Origin: Monoraphidium neglectum
Lineage: Eukaryota > Chlorophyta > Chlorophyceae > Sphaeropleales > Selenastraceae
Assembly: GCF_000611645.1 (NCBI RefSeq)
Contig: NW_014013580.1
Location: forward strand, 2,105-52,230
Length of the DNA: 50,126 bases
Direction: 5' to 3'
Shown: positions 1 through 12,443 of the stretch, in pieces
Numbering within the stretch: position 1 is the stretch's first letter
Layout: each line of letters starts with the position of its first letter
Notes under the pieces: model-generated
Database searches by the model: none
Seen by the model: the letters and a program-made list of their open reading frames with translations, nothing else
What the model was told of the DNA's origin: nothing
Translations under genes and position numbers: made by a program

Positions 1-304
1 GACGGCGGGGGGGGCGGAGGTGAGGAAAGAGGCAGGGTGCAGGCCGCGATGAAGGCAACAAGCTAGTTGGGAATGGCTTTTTGGAGGGCTTGAGAGCTGC
101 AGCGCCAGTCACGCATGCAGCAATTGCACGCACACCTGGCATGGGCCATATCGCACTGCTCTCCGCGTGCCTCCCTGCCTGAAATCACCCATCTGTTGGT
201 TGCCTCAAATAGTCACCGACGCCCTGTCCTCTCCTGCCAGTTGCGCGCCCCCTCCCACACACACACGCGCACTTCCCAACGTCCTTGTCCCGATCCTCAG
301 GCAC

Positions 305-1163
305 CTGAACAGGCCCTCCAGCTCCCCGGCCGCTTCCTGCACCGGGTTGAGCGCCACCTTCTCGGGGGTGGCCGCAAAGTGGCCCGCCTCCAGGCGGTCC
401 TTGACCGCGCCCGCGTGGTCACTCAGGGCTGCCAGGCAGGTGGCAGCCTCCACAGCCACGGCCTGGGAATCGTCTTTCAGCAGCTGCAGGGCGGGGGACG
501 GGGGGCAAACGTGAGTGTGGTGGCAAGTCACCAGGGCACATCAGGTGGCGGGAGGACGGCATATCATCAGGAAGGCTGCTATGACTTGCTCCGCAGGCCA
601 GGGGGCGCGGCTACCTTGCCCTGTTGTCTCGGCGATTTTGATGGGACTGCATGATGGAGGCGGGGCCCAGGGAGCTTGTGGGGCTGCAAATGCGGTGCGC
701 GTGAGGCAGCAGCGGCGGCGCACCTCCACAATGGCGGGGAGCGCGCGCTCTGCAGTGCGGCGCTGCACTTCGTAGGACTCATCGGTTGGCTCTATCAGCG
801 CCTGCGGTAATTGAGGGAGAGGCGGCGCCAAACATTGGCGGCACTGCGATGTGAGTACGCACGTGGGCTTTCGCATGTAACTAGCTTACTTGTGCGGGTG
901 AGAGCGCGAGCGTGCGCTTGCGTTCGTCTGCATGCGCGCATATGTGCGTTTGCGTGCACGCGCGCATAATTGTGTGCGTGCGTGAGTGTGTGCAAGCATG
1001 CTCACACGTCTGCATGTCAGCGAACAAGCGCTGACCGCACCGTAAGGCCGCGCAGCGCCCGCGCCTTGTCGGCTCCGTCCTCCTTGCCAGCCGCCTGCTC
1101 TAACGCATTGATGGCATCGTCTACCTCGTCCTCCTGGCGTGCCCTTTTCCTCTGGTCAGACAT
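305..1163 (-). CDS. Armadillo/HEAT-repeat-like protein, 5' part (continues off left edge)
   Basis: Three exons can be followed on the minus strand: 1163-1041, 801-724 and 483-305. All junctions are GT-AG and phase-consistent (0, 0, then open at phase 2). The start is the ATG at 1163 (MSDQRKRARQEDEVDDAINA). Exons 2 and 3 read as short amphipathic helices (ALIEPTDESYEVQRRTAERA; LLKDDSQAVAVEAATCLAAL), the look of ARM/HEAT alpha-solenoid repeats, which normally serve as protein-binding scaffolds. The charged basic N-terminus has no signal or transit character, so a nuclear or cytosolic location is likeliest. The first intron (802-1040) is full of TGCG/TG microsatellite. Further exons must lie left of position 1. 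I do not recognise the specific family, and the ARM call rests on helix pattern alone. Confidence 0.5.
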
Positions 1164-2422
1164 TGCTGCTCACTCGTGCGGCTTGCGCTGCCAGACGGTG
1201 TTGCTGCCCGTGTGGCACGCAGCGGCTGACAATTGGCACTCCAGTCACAGCTGGTCCCCAGCTGAGCTGCAAAACCGGTCGATACCCCGAACTGATGCTG
1301 TGAACAATGTACAGCAAACCGTGTGCAGGCACGCGGGCCTCGTCCCAATGAGTGAGTGTGGAACGCTTCCAGACTGCGATACCGTAAAGAGCAGGGCGGC
1401 CGTGACATATCGAAGCACCGATTTCGCGTACGATTGTAGACAAATTGCATATAAAATGTCTTTCAGAATTTTTGCGGATGATTCTGAACTACCGTAGATC
1501 TGAGATCTGTCTACTGTAAGCACTGTGTTTGCCGCAGTACCGTTGCTTCACTCCAGAAGTTTTTTTGGAAGCCGGTTTTTGGAATCAGGATATGGGTTGG
1601 GGCTGCGTTGTGACATCATGGTCGGCGTGGTCCCAGGCCCTACAGCAAAGCATTGACCACAACTCCCCCTCACCCCAACGCACACATTGCAATCCAGCAC
1701 ACCTGAGCAACACATGAGCCTATGGCCTTGTGCTTTGACGCTGAAATGCAGCAGGGAACGTTCAGAAAGATATGTGGCCCAATTGTTCGTGGGTTTGACA
1801 TCCACACTGCACTTGCACATAGAGCGCCAGCAGCAGATGGTGGCGTGCATCGTGAGGGTGGTGCGGTTTGATGCAGCCTGCAGTCTGGCGGCTTTGCCTA
1901 TCTTATGATGTCGCAGTGACTCCGAGAATCGACAATGCCTGCGCATTGCAAGCTATAGGATGCGTACTACGGCGGCGATGCTGGTGCCGCAGCCGAGTGT
2001 GTTGCGAGGCTGTGGGGCGCGTGCGTCCTGACAACATGCCGCTGACCCTTTTCAGCAACACAAACGCAGGGCCCCCATACATACATGTGGTGTCATCCCA
2101 ATTTCTTTGCAAGCTGCAGTGTCTCTGCTGATGTAGCTGGTTCTGCGCTTCTGCCACGGAGGCCGCGCCTGTACCTTGTCCTGCCATCGCCCTGTCACCT
2201 GGCTGATGCTACTGCTGCTGGACGGCCGCTGCGGTCGCTACCAAAAGCTGGCTGCTGGTGGTGCCCTGTGCTTGACAGCTGGAAGGGCTGACAATGAACA
2301 TGGAACGCACAACCATACATGATACATCTCGTCCAAACAAAGCTTGAGCTGAACGTGCAATTACAGTGGGCCTTCACGGGTGTGTCTAACCATCCAGCCC
2401 ACCTGCTCAGCTGCCACGGTTA
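1164..2422. other. Intergenic region; no gene seen
   Basis: This stretch lies between the start of the ARM-like gene (1163, minus) and the stop of the winged-helix gene (2423, minus). It should hold the ARM-like promoter and the 3' end of the other gene. Short ORFs on both strands have no ATG-led, family-like sequence, and base composition is lower in G+C than the neighbouring exons. I see no repeat or RNA gene. Confidence 0.5.
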
Positions 2423-3262
2423 CTACCGATCATCTTCCAGCAACACCCGGACACGCGTCACCGCCAGTTTCCGCTGCCGGTTCTCCACCATCTCGCGGAG
2501 GGTCGCCGCCTGGCCCTTCTCCGTCAGAATGAAGACGTAGGGCTCACCACTCGCCGCCCCAGGCCGCGGCCTGACCCAGCCCCGGTGCTTCATGTAATCG
2601 ATGACTTGCTTCAGGTGCCGGGTAGACCGGATGCCTCCACGGCCGACGCCCTCCTCAACTGGCAGGGCTGCGAACAGCTCGTGCCTCGTCAGCGGCTGCT
2701 TGGCTGCACGCATGGCTTCCATGACCGCGAACGAGCGCACCGACGCGTTCAGATCCCTCTCTTTTTGCTTGATGGCATTCATCTCCATTTTTTCCTGAAG
2801 TCTGATAGGAGCGTTTAGCTTTTTGATCCGCTGCCGCTCCTGCTTCTCCAACAAGCGCTGCTTCAGTTCCTGCGCCCGCTGGCTTCGCCCCGCCGTGCCT
2901 CGCTGCTGCCTCTGTTGCTTTTGGACTGCAGCCGACAAGCTGAACCACCGGCAAGGCGCAAAGCTTGCGCGGGCCAGGATGCCAGTGCCGGGAAGGTAGC
3001 CACTGCCGATGCTGTTGCCGCCGCTGCCGCTGCCGCTGAGGCTGCTGCTGCCGCTGAGGCTGCCGCTGCCGCTGAGGCTGTCCCTGCCGCTCGTGCTGCC
3101 GCTGCTGCTCGCGCTGCCGCTGCTGCCGCTGCTGCTGCCGCTGTGGCTGCACGCTGCGCCCCACGCAGCCGCAACAGCGTCACATGCGTGCCACGCGGCA
3201 GGCCACTGCAAGGAGGCCGCGAAGGCGGCCGTGGGCACACCTGCCCGGCCTAGTGCGAGCAT
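2423..3262 (-). CDS. Intronless protein with basic coiled middle and winged-helix-like C-terminus, probably organelle-targeted
   Basis: This is a single ATG-to-stop ORF of 279 residues. The N-terminus (MLALGRAGVPTAAFAASLQW) is rich in Ala, Arg and Ser and poor in acidic residues, as in mitochondrial or plastid presequences. Residues about 40-90 are a Ser/Gly low-complexity run encoded by GCTGCCGCTG-type repeats. Residues about 105-165 are rich in Gln, Lys, Arg and Glu (RAQELKQRLLEKQERQRIKK) and probably helical. Residues about 178-258 look like a winged helix: helices around FAVMEAMRAA and HLKQVIDYMKHRGW, then a strand and turn YVFILTEKG. Such folds bind nucleic acid or occur in organellar ribosome and transcription proteins. 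I do not recognise the family, and both function and compartment are inferred. Confidence 0.6.
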   Translation of the reverse strand: MLALGRAGVPTAAFAASLQWPAAWHACDAVAAAWGAACSHSGSSSGSSGSASSSGSTSGRDSLSGSGSLSGSSSLSGSGSGGNSIGSGYLPGTGILARASFAPCRWFSLSAAVQKQQRQQRGTAGRSQRAQELKQRLLEKQERQRIKKLNAPIRLQEKMEMNAIKQKERDLNASVRSFAVMEAMRAAKQPLTRHELFAALPVEEGVGRGGIRSTRHLKQVIDYMKHRGWVRPRPGAASGEPYVFILTEKGQAATLREMVENRQRKLAVTRVRVLLEDDR

Positions 3263-4017
3263 TGTGCGATCTCAGATGAGGGATCAACGGGGAGACTGGC
3301 GCAGAGTAACCATAGACGCAGGTGCTAAAGAGTGCGTGCTGTCTTCGAGGTGTTGAAGCGGGCCGCTGTTTTTCATATCACCTAGCACCTCGACGCAGTG
3401 AAGCGGGCGCACACCTCGATGAACACAAGCACAATACAAGTTCGGTAGTGGAAGTATTTGGCCCGCCTGCTGCTTCCTGCTTGCGCTGACGACCACCTGC
3501 GGGCGGACACAATGCGCGCGCTCACGTGCGCACAAATAAACTTCCCCATCGTGGCATATTGCAAGTGCCAATGGCAACCAAGTGGTGAACCCCAAGCACA
3601 TGCAACCTCATGTGCAATATATTCCACTCGAGTGTTCAGAAGTGGTTTCATACAATGGCACCGCTGCACACGTCGAGGCGCTGCTCGCATCCTTTTGATA
3701 TCAAAAGGGTGCGAGGACAGGTGCAATTGCTAGCAGCAACCTGAAAGGCTCATACCTGGCGCAACCTTCAATTATTTGCAATTTGCGCAAGACTTCAATC
3801 CCCTCCAAGTTCCAGTATCAAAGGTAACGCAATGAAGGCAAACCGGCGCTGGCCTTGCACGCCGGACAGCGACGGCGATCCAACACGTGGTTGTCAAGTC
3901 TATTAGCTGGTCGTCGCAAAAACAAGTCTGACGCGGGCCGGAAGCTGATAAAAGGGCATACCATGGCAACTGCAACACTGTGACTCCCTTCAGCTGCTAC
4001 AAAGCGCACGTCTCCAT
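3263..4017. other. Intergenic region upstream of the winged-helix gene
   Basis: About 750 bases hold no convincing exon. The segment is the 5' flank of the minus-strand gene starting at 3262 and abuts the MITE-like element at 4018. ORFs here are short and lack domain-like sequence. Confidence 0.45.
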
Positions 4018-4032
4018 CAGCCTGTTTCCCAT
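4018..4032 (+). repeat. Left terminal inverted repeat of the MITE-like element
   Basis: Fifteen bases match the inverse complement of 4498-4512 perfectly. The match breaks at the next outward base on each side, which defines the element boundary next to the CAT repeats. Confidence 0.75.
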
Positions 4033-4497
4033 AAGCATATTCCTCTGGCAATCCTCGGGAACTTTGGGCCCCGAGGGAAATTTGCGTTTCCCGAACACCG
4101 GGATTCCTCCGGCAATCCTCGGGGATTTCTGGGGACCTCCAGGGGGTCCCCGGGATTCCTCGGGGCCTCGTGAGGCTTTTGAGTTTGTTATCTCTGCATA
4201 CACGTGATCATTCACACCCGCAGACAGCACACCTGACTGCACAATTCAAGCAAAGCTGTATGGGAGTGGGCGCGGGTTAAACAATGTCCTTTCAACAAAC
4301 TGCGTCAGCTGGCCAGTCCACAAGCACATAAACGCACATTATGTATCACTACACCCGTTGTTGACCGCAAGGCAGCCAGGTCAGCACGGCAGCCCCGAAG
4401 GATCCCCGGGGGAATGGGAAACGCGTGAAATTTTATACAAAATGCATGATTTCCGAAGGGTTCCCGAGGGATTGATTTCAAGTCCCCGAGGGATTCA

Positions 4498-4512
4498 ATG
4501 GGAAACAGGCTG
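4498..4512 (-). repeat. Right terminal inverted repeat of the MITE-like element
   Basis: This is the exact inverted partner of 4018-4032. It ends 183 bases before the ATG of the Kunitz-domain gene, so the element sits in that gene's probable promoter or 5' UTR. Confidence 0.75.
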
Positions 4513-4695
4513 CATGCCCCAGTTGACCAACTTGACCACGGCACGGAGGTGTGCGAATTTGCGAGTGTATTTGATCATATTATTTCACAAAGGTCTTAAC
4601 GCTGGGTAGAGGTGAAAAGAAAAGTGAGCATTTGCGCAACAGGCTCGGAGCTCGCGTTTGCTGTTTTGCTCGCAAGTTTTGTGGGAGGCGCATGG

Positions 4696-6503
4696 ATGGC
4701 GCGCTTCTTGGGAATAGTTGCCAATATCCTGCTGTTGACAGCGCTGGTAGCTTCAACGGCAGCACGGACTACGCGACCTACAGCGGCGCCCTTGCGCAAG
4801 CTGCTTCTTCGCAGACGGAGCGGCACACAAGGCAGAAGCCAAAGGGGAGCCGCCGTCTTGCAAACGGCAGCAACACAGCGCGACATCCGCCAAACTATTG
4901 TCAGCGCGCGCCTACTGTCATGCGACTGGCCCCAGGCCTTGTCAGAGGAGGACGGCAGCGCACAGGGCAAGTCGCCCGTGGCCACCATCCAGGTTGAGTG
5001 CGTGTTTGCAGATGCAGACCCAGCAGTTTTAAGCGCGGACCCTGAGTCTGTGCCAGCAGTCATGGCAATCAAGGGTATGCCCCTGGAGCAGTGTGCCCTT
5101 GGTGTGCCCCTTCAGCTGCCGTACCTGCTGCGCCTCAGGGCCGCCGCATCACCCGCTCTGCCGGGTGCTCTGAGAGAGGTGGTGGCCAGCACGCCGCTGG
5201 TGGGCACGCGGCGAAGCATGGAGGAGCAGCTTGGAGGAACTGTGGTGTTGCGGCACTGCATTGTGGACGTTGTTGGCCATGACGGGTGAGCGTTGCAAGG
5301 GCTACGCGCTGCTGCTGCTGTGCGTCATGTGGGACAAGCTGCTGCTCACAGTCTGCCAATCGTCCGCACTTGTTGCGCGCTTTGAGCCTTTGAGTCTCCA
5401 AGAAAGCAGACCCTGCATGTCAAATCCAAATCCCTGCTCCTTCCTTGGCCGCTTGCAAATGCAGAATATCTGACCTCAGGAAGAGGAGACTTTTGCACGA
5501 TGCAGCCGACGGCATCACTCCAGCGACAGACTCGAGCAGCAATAGTGCAAGTAGCAGTGGCGCTGGTGGCAGCAGCAACAGCAGCGGCGGTAGCAGCGGC
5601 GGCAGCAGCGGCGGCGGCGGCAGCAGCAGCAGTAGCGGCACCACCACCACCAGCAGCGGTGGTTCGGCACTATGCTCCCTGCCCAGTGATGCGGGGCCTT
5701 GCGGCGCTGTTGTGTACCGCTGGCATTTTGACTCTGGACGGGGAACCTGCCGGCGCTTTGTATTTGGTGGCTGCGGCGGAAATGCCAACAACTTTGAAGA
5801 CGCAGCAGTCTGCATCAAGGCGTGCAGCGACACCACTGTAGATGTGCCAGCGAGCGCCGCTGCTGCTTCAGCAGGCGGCGCGGTGTCGGCACAGCCACAG
5901 CCAGCAGCACCTGGTGATGCAGGCCAGGTGATGGTGACCGCAGTTACACAGGGTAATTCGGCAGTGGCGACATCGGCCATCCAGTTGAAGCCACCCAGCA
6001 CATTCGTGGCAGGTCCTGGGGACGTATTCACAGTTGCCCAGGCGACGGACGGCTTTTCGCCGATCGCTGCACCTGGCAGCACACCAGCCAATGGCACAGC
6101 TGCTCCGCCAGCATCCCCGCCACAACCGGGCCCTGTAGGGGATGAATCAGGATCAACGGAGGCTGTCAGCGGCCAGCCACAAGAGCCCTACCTGAACCTC
6201 ACCGCTGCGGCTGATGCCTCGGGATCCAGCACAACCGGTGACACCACAGGACCTCTGGCACCATCCCCGGCGTCGTCCCCGATTGACCAGCCTGCGCCCA
6301 ACCCTGAGTCACAGAGCCCCATTCCTGGAGTCTTTGATGTCACACCTGCAACTGTCGCCGCCGCTCCAGAGGTTGGCGATGGCGCCAGAACTGGCGGGGC
6401 GGATGAGTTGGATGCTCCTGTGCCAGGCGTTTTTGACCTGGTGGGCGTGAGGGGCCCCGGGACACACGGGCCTGGCAGCGTCTCATCTCCAAGGCCCATT
6501 TGA
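4696..6503 (+). CDS. Secreted protein with a single Kunitz/BPTI domain and Pro/Ala/Ser-rich tail
   Basis: Two exons, 4696-5285 and 5480-6503, are joined by a phase-2 GT-AG intron (537 residues). The start chosen is the ATG at 4696. It gives MARFLGIVANILLLTALVAS, a clear signal peptide, while the reading frame upstream has only a GTG. Residues about 90-195 form an unrecognised domain. A Ser/Gly linker (about 215-259) leads to a Kunitz domain at Cys262-Cys312. Its cysteine spacing is 8-15-7-12-3 with FVFGGCGGNANNF, exactly the BPTI family pattern with three disulfides expected. The residue after the second cysteine (P1) is Gly, not Lys or Arg, so classical trypsin inhibition is doubtful. The C-terminal 225 residues are Pro/Ala/Ser/Thr-rich with a repeated PGVFD motif and may be O-glycosylated. 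It is probably extracellular or in the wall, and the target is unknown. Confidence 0.8.
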
Positions 6504-7325
6504 GTTTTCTCACCAGTGCTGAGCTGCTCCAGAACATTTCCACCAACATGCATCGTAAAGCACACATAGTACCCTGTCGTGCAGTGACACCGGCTGTCAT
6601 TGCCAACTTGGAGTCTTGATGTGCTCAATGCTGGCAGCAACCTTGAAGGCGTGTGCAGATTTTGCAGGAGGTGTGCATCTGCTGTTCTGTGCAAATGCAT
6701 ATGTGTTCACCCTGGCGTGCCAACTGTTCTGTTGCACGTTGCATTTCTTGCCTTGCGAATCGCTGCAATGCCGCAGGATGTTCAGGTTTCATGACAAAAT
6801 TCCTTGGCAAAGTGATTTCCACTCACTAGTTGTCCCTGTGTGCTCAGGTGTGTGAGAGACATGTACGTGTGTGTGCGCATGGCCGTCACGCAGTGGACAC
6901 AAGAATGTGTATGTAACACTTGAACAGGTGGCTAAGATCAGGGTGTGGCAAGTACCCAGCAAGCTGGCCACGCACTCAAACAAGCGCGTCTTCGCTCCAC
7001 ATTTCCACAGCCATGCTCAGCAGAACGACTTTCAAGAATCACAGCGCATGTGTGCTGACTGGCAGGGTTGAGACACTGTATCCTCCAAGTGCTATGTATG
7101 CGCGCTCAAACATACCGCTCAACCAATGTCCTTGCGTGGTTGCAAGACAATAAGCCACCACCAACCCCATGCAAAGGCAACCAAACTCGTGCCGTCCTTG
7201 ACTCTTCAACGTATGGCGGCAGGCGTCTTCTCAGTGGCCCAGCTCCTCCTGCTTAAGCTGGCGGCCGCGACTTTCAGTGGCTGGCCACACCTGTCTCAAG
7301 GAGCCCCTACAGAGGGGCACCCACT
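6504..7325. other. Convergent intergenic region (3' UTRs)
   Basis: This lies between the stop of the Kunitz gene (plus) and the stop of the acetylornithine aminotransferase gene (minus). It should contain both 3' UTRs. No exon-like ORF, RNA gene or repeat of note was seen. Confidence 0.5.
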
Positions 7326-10320
<2,995 letters not shown>

Positions 10321-10719
10321 GCTGTTCCCGTGCAGTTGGCTCGACTTGATACCCTGCAGTCGATGGAACAGACGACACAGCACAAAGCTCAGCATATCAA
10401 TGTATCTGTTTGACACGCCTGCTTTCGTGGCTGCGACCCCGCCGCCACCAGAGCGCCATGTGACGGCCGGCACGGCGGACTCCACAGCTGGCGGCTACCA
10501 CACATCGCGTCGCGCGTGCGACAACTTGTAAAATACAAGTGAAATGCAGGAGGGTGCACGCCAGTAGGAGAGCGAGTCTGCGGAGACAAGCCCTGGATCA
10601 CGCCCCTTGCAGCACGTTGGCAAGCGCAGGTCAAGACACGCACCGTGGGGAGCAAGACCACGTTCTCCTTCGCGTTTCCGCTCGACCTATAATGCGGGCG
10701 CCAAGCGCGCCTCGGTCGG

Positions 10720-10938
10720 ATGAGAGCAGTCGAGTTGACGAATGTAGATCAAATGAGTGAGAACAACGAAGCTCAGCTTTACAGTGTGGATGAGCTCACC
10801 TTGCCTGTACACTATACTGTTCGCCTTCACAAAGCTCCCAATTATGTTCCGACATGTTTTGTCGCCCATCAAGGTCTGCTGGTCAGCTTCTCAGCTTTGC
10901 CGCCGTCCTGTGCATGTGCAGCATTGCAAGTGCGTTGA
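10720..10938 (+). CDS. Possible small or first-exon ORF, unknown
   Basis: An ATG-led ORF of 72 codons. The first about 50 residues have a mixed, acidic, non-repetitive composition unlike the Arg/Pro/Cys-rich noise ORFs around it (for example YSVDELTLPVHYTVRLHKAP). The last part reads like intron or UTR. It could be exon 1 of an unresolved gene running right, but no convincing acceptor in phase was found. I do not recognise a family. Confidence 0.15.
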   Translation: MRAVELTNVDQMSENNEAQLYSVDELTLPVHYTVRLHKAPNYVPTCFVAHQGLLVSFSALPPSCACAALQVR

Positions 10939-12350
10939 AACCTTTTTGCATGACTATCGGCTGTTAATCCGCTCAAATTATGGTTTATGATGCTGTCGCA
11001 TCTTGAATAACAACTTTCTACGTGCCGTTTTGTCTCCCGCCCGCCGACCGTCCGCACCGCGACGAGCGCGTCGCCCTGAACCCGACCGGCATGAGACCAG
11101 GAGCGGCCGGGGGGCCGGGCGGGGCCGGGGCACGGGCGCACGCGAACTAGACAAAGCATGGCAATTAATGCACCCTGCCGCCAGCGCACCACTTACACTC
11201 GCACCCGCCCGCCCGCTCCCGTTTGCAAACACTGCCAGCTGCGTGCTGGAGAACCTGTCCGATTTCCAGGGCACCGTGTGTGCACGTGGAGCTGCTGCAG
11301 GCATAGCACAGTGGCGCCAGTGGCTGAGGTGGAATTTGCGGAGAAACTCGACGAACGGGCAGCTACAGGGCTGTTACGACAGCAGCTCCTGTGCATGGAT
11401 GGGGTGTGCACAAATTAAGCAAGGGGATCATGGGGACCTTCAGCAGGCGGCTGTTGCTCGGGTTTTGACCGCAGTCGCGTCCGTCAGCAGCGGCATGAGT
11501 GCAGCCAGGTGCGCGTCGCCGAGCTGCGCGCGACGGCATCCCTTCTGGCGAACGAGCGATGGCAGCGGCCGACGCCGGGTTCGGGGACGCACATGCAGGA
11601 GGTGCGGGGGCTGCGGCAAGCGATCCAGCTGCCATGCGGCAGGGCGTCCAAGCAGCTGCAACTGTGCCAATAACAATCAGGGAGAAGCCGCGACCCGGTC
11701 CGGTTACATCAAGGGGCAGCCACCAGTGACGAAGCAGCAAGGGCCCCTTGCTTACCCCGCCCGGCGCGAATAAAAGGCGCATGCGGCCACGCTGCAACTA
11801 ACCCCCGGTGCGCGGCCTGTCAACTCTAGTGCGCGGCCTGCTTGTGGCACCCAATCGCCTTGCAGGATTCCGCGATTCCCCAAATTCCTTGACGAACCTC
11901 GCCACATCACCGCGCAGAGCGCCCTATCACCGCTCTTCCCCCTACACACAGCGCCAATCCAGGGAAGTGGGCGGGCCGGCCCGCCGGGCCCCCCTCTGCC
12001 CTGCAGCACCCTGTCAATACTACCGCAGCGGCAAGCCCGTCCCCCAGACCGCCGCAGCACGCCCCGCCTGAAGCGCGCCCCCCTCCCAGCTTTCCTTTCG
12101 CCCTTGCAATGTGGACCGCACACTCTGACTCGGACGACAGCACCTCGAGGCGACTGTGCGCGATGAAGACTGCGTGCGCCCCGTCTTCACACACTCAGGC
12201 TGTGGGCGTGGCACCCCCAGCCCTGCATTTTGCACCACGCACCACAAAATCTACGTTTTCAATACCCTATAAAATCTGGAAATCTCACCACGCTTGACAT
12301 GTGCATTATGCACTTGGAGGTCTCAGCCGGTTCAGCACTTAAGCTGTGTT

Positions 12351-12410
12351 GCGTCCTGCCGCTCTAGAGCGGCAGGACAAGCGTCCTGCCGCTCTAGAGC
12401 GGCAGGACAA
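12351..12410. repeat. Two tandem 30-bp units, each containing a perfect 26-bp palindrome
   Basis: Units 12351-12380 and 12381-12410 are identical. In each, a self-complementary 26-mer (12353-12378 and 12383-12408) has arms GTCCTGCCGCTCT and AGAGCGGCAGGAC meeting at CTAG. Either strand can fold into a long perfect hairpin or a cruciform. Confidence 0.85.
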
Positions 12411-12413
12411 GCT

Positions 12414-12443
12414 GCTGCAAGCAAGTAAGATCTTGCTTGCAGC
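12414..12443. repeat. Inverted repeat, 12-bp arms and 6-base loop
   Basis: Arms GCTGCAAGCAAG (12414-12425) and CTTGCTTGCAGC (12432-12443) are perfect complements around the loop TAAGAT. It begins four bases after the tandem palindromes, giving three consecutive hairpin-forming blocks in about 90 bases. Confidence 0.8.

Larger units (their letters stand above)
4018..4512. mobile_element. MITE-like non-autonomous DNA transposon with 15-bp TIRs
   Basis: The left end CAGCCTGTTTCCCAT (4018-4032) is the exact inverse complement of the right end ATGGGAAACAGGCTG (4498-4512). The flanks carry the same trinucleotide CAT (4015-4017 and 4513-4515), a possible 3-bp target-site duplication. Inside each end is a subterminal cluster of a degenerate motif, AATCCTCGGG and variants. 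It is in one orientation at about 4040-4165 and inverted at about 4395-4496, as expected if a transposase binds repeated subterminal sites. The 495-bp element encodes no transposase. A 3-bp duplication with subterminal repeats would suit CACTA-type or Harbinger-type elements, but the terminal bases are not the classic CACTA, so the superfamily is left open. Confidence 0.7.

Noticed and set aside
2915..3253. Plus-strand poly-Ala/Leu ORFs opposite the winged-helix gene
   Set aside because: These are reverse readings of the Ser/Gly-coding GCTGCCGCTG repeats. The minus-strand frame has the ATG, domain and stop.
4612..4695. Upstream start for the Kunitz gene at 4612
   Set aside because: The codon there is GTG. 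The ATG at 4696 gives a clean signal peptide, and the upstream in-frame residues would bury it.
11003..11773. Open frame of 256 codons on the plus strand
   Set aside because: It begins at TTG and its first internal ATG is about 57 codons in. The sequence is Arg/Cys/Ser-rich without domain-like pattern, and G+C-rich DNA is open in several frames here. A real exon inside cannot be excluded.
12351..12443. Tandem palindromes as a CRISPR array
   Set aside because: There are only two adjoining units, no spacers and no cas genes, and the surrounding genes are eukaryotic and intron-rich.
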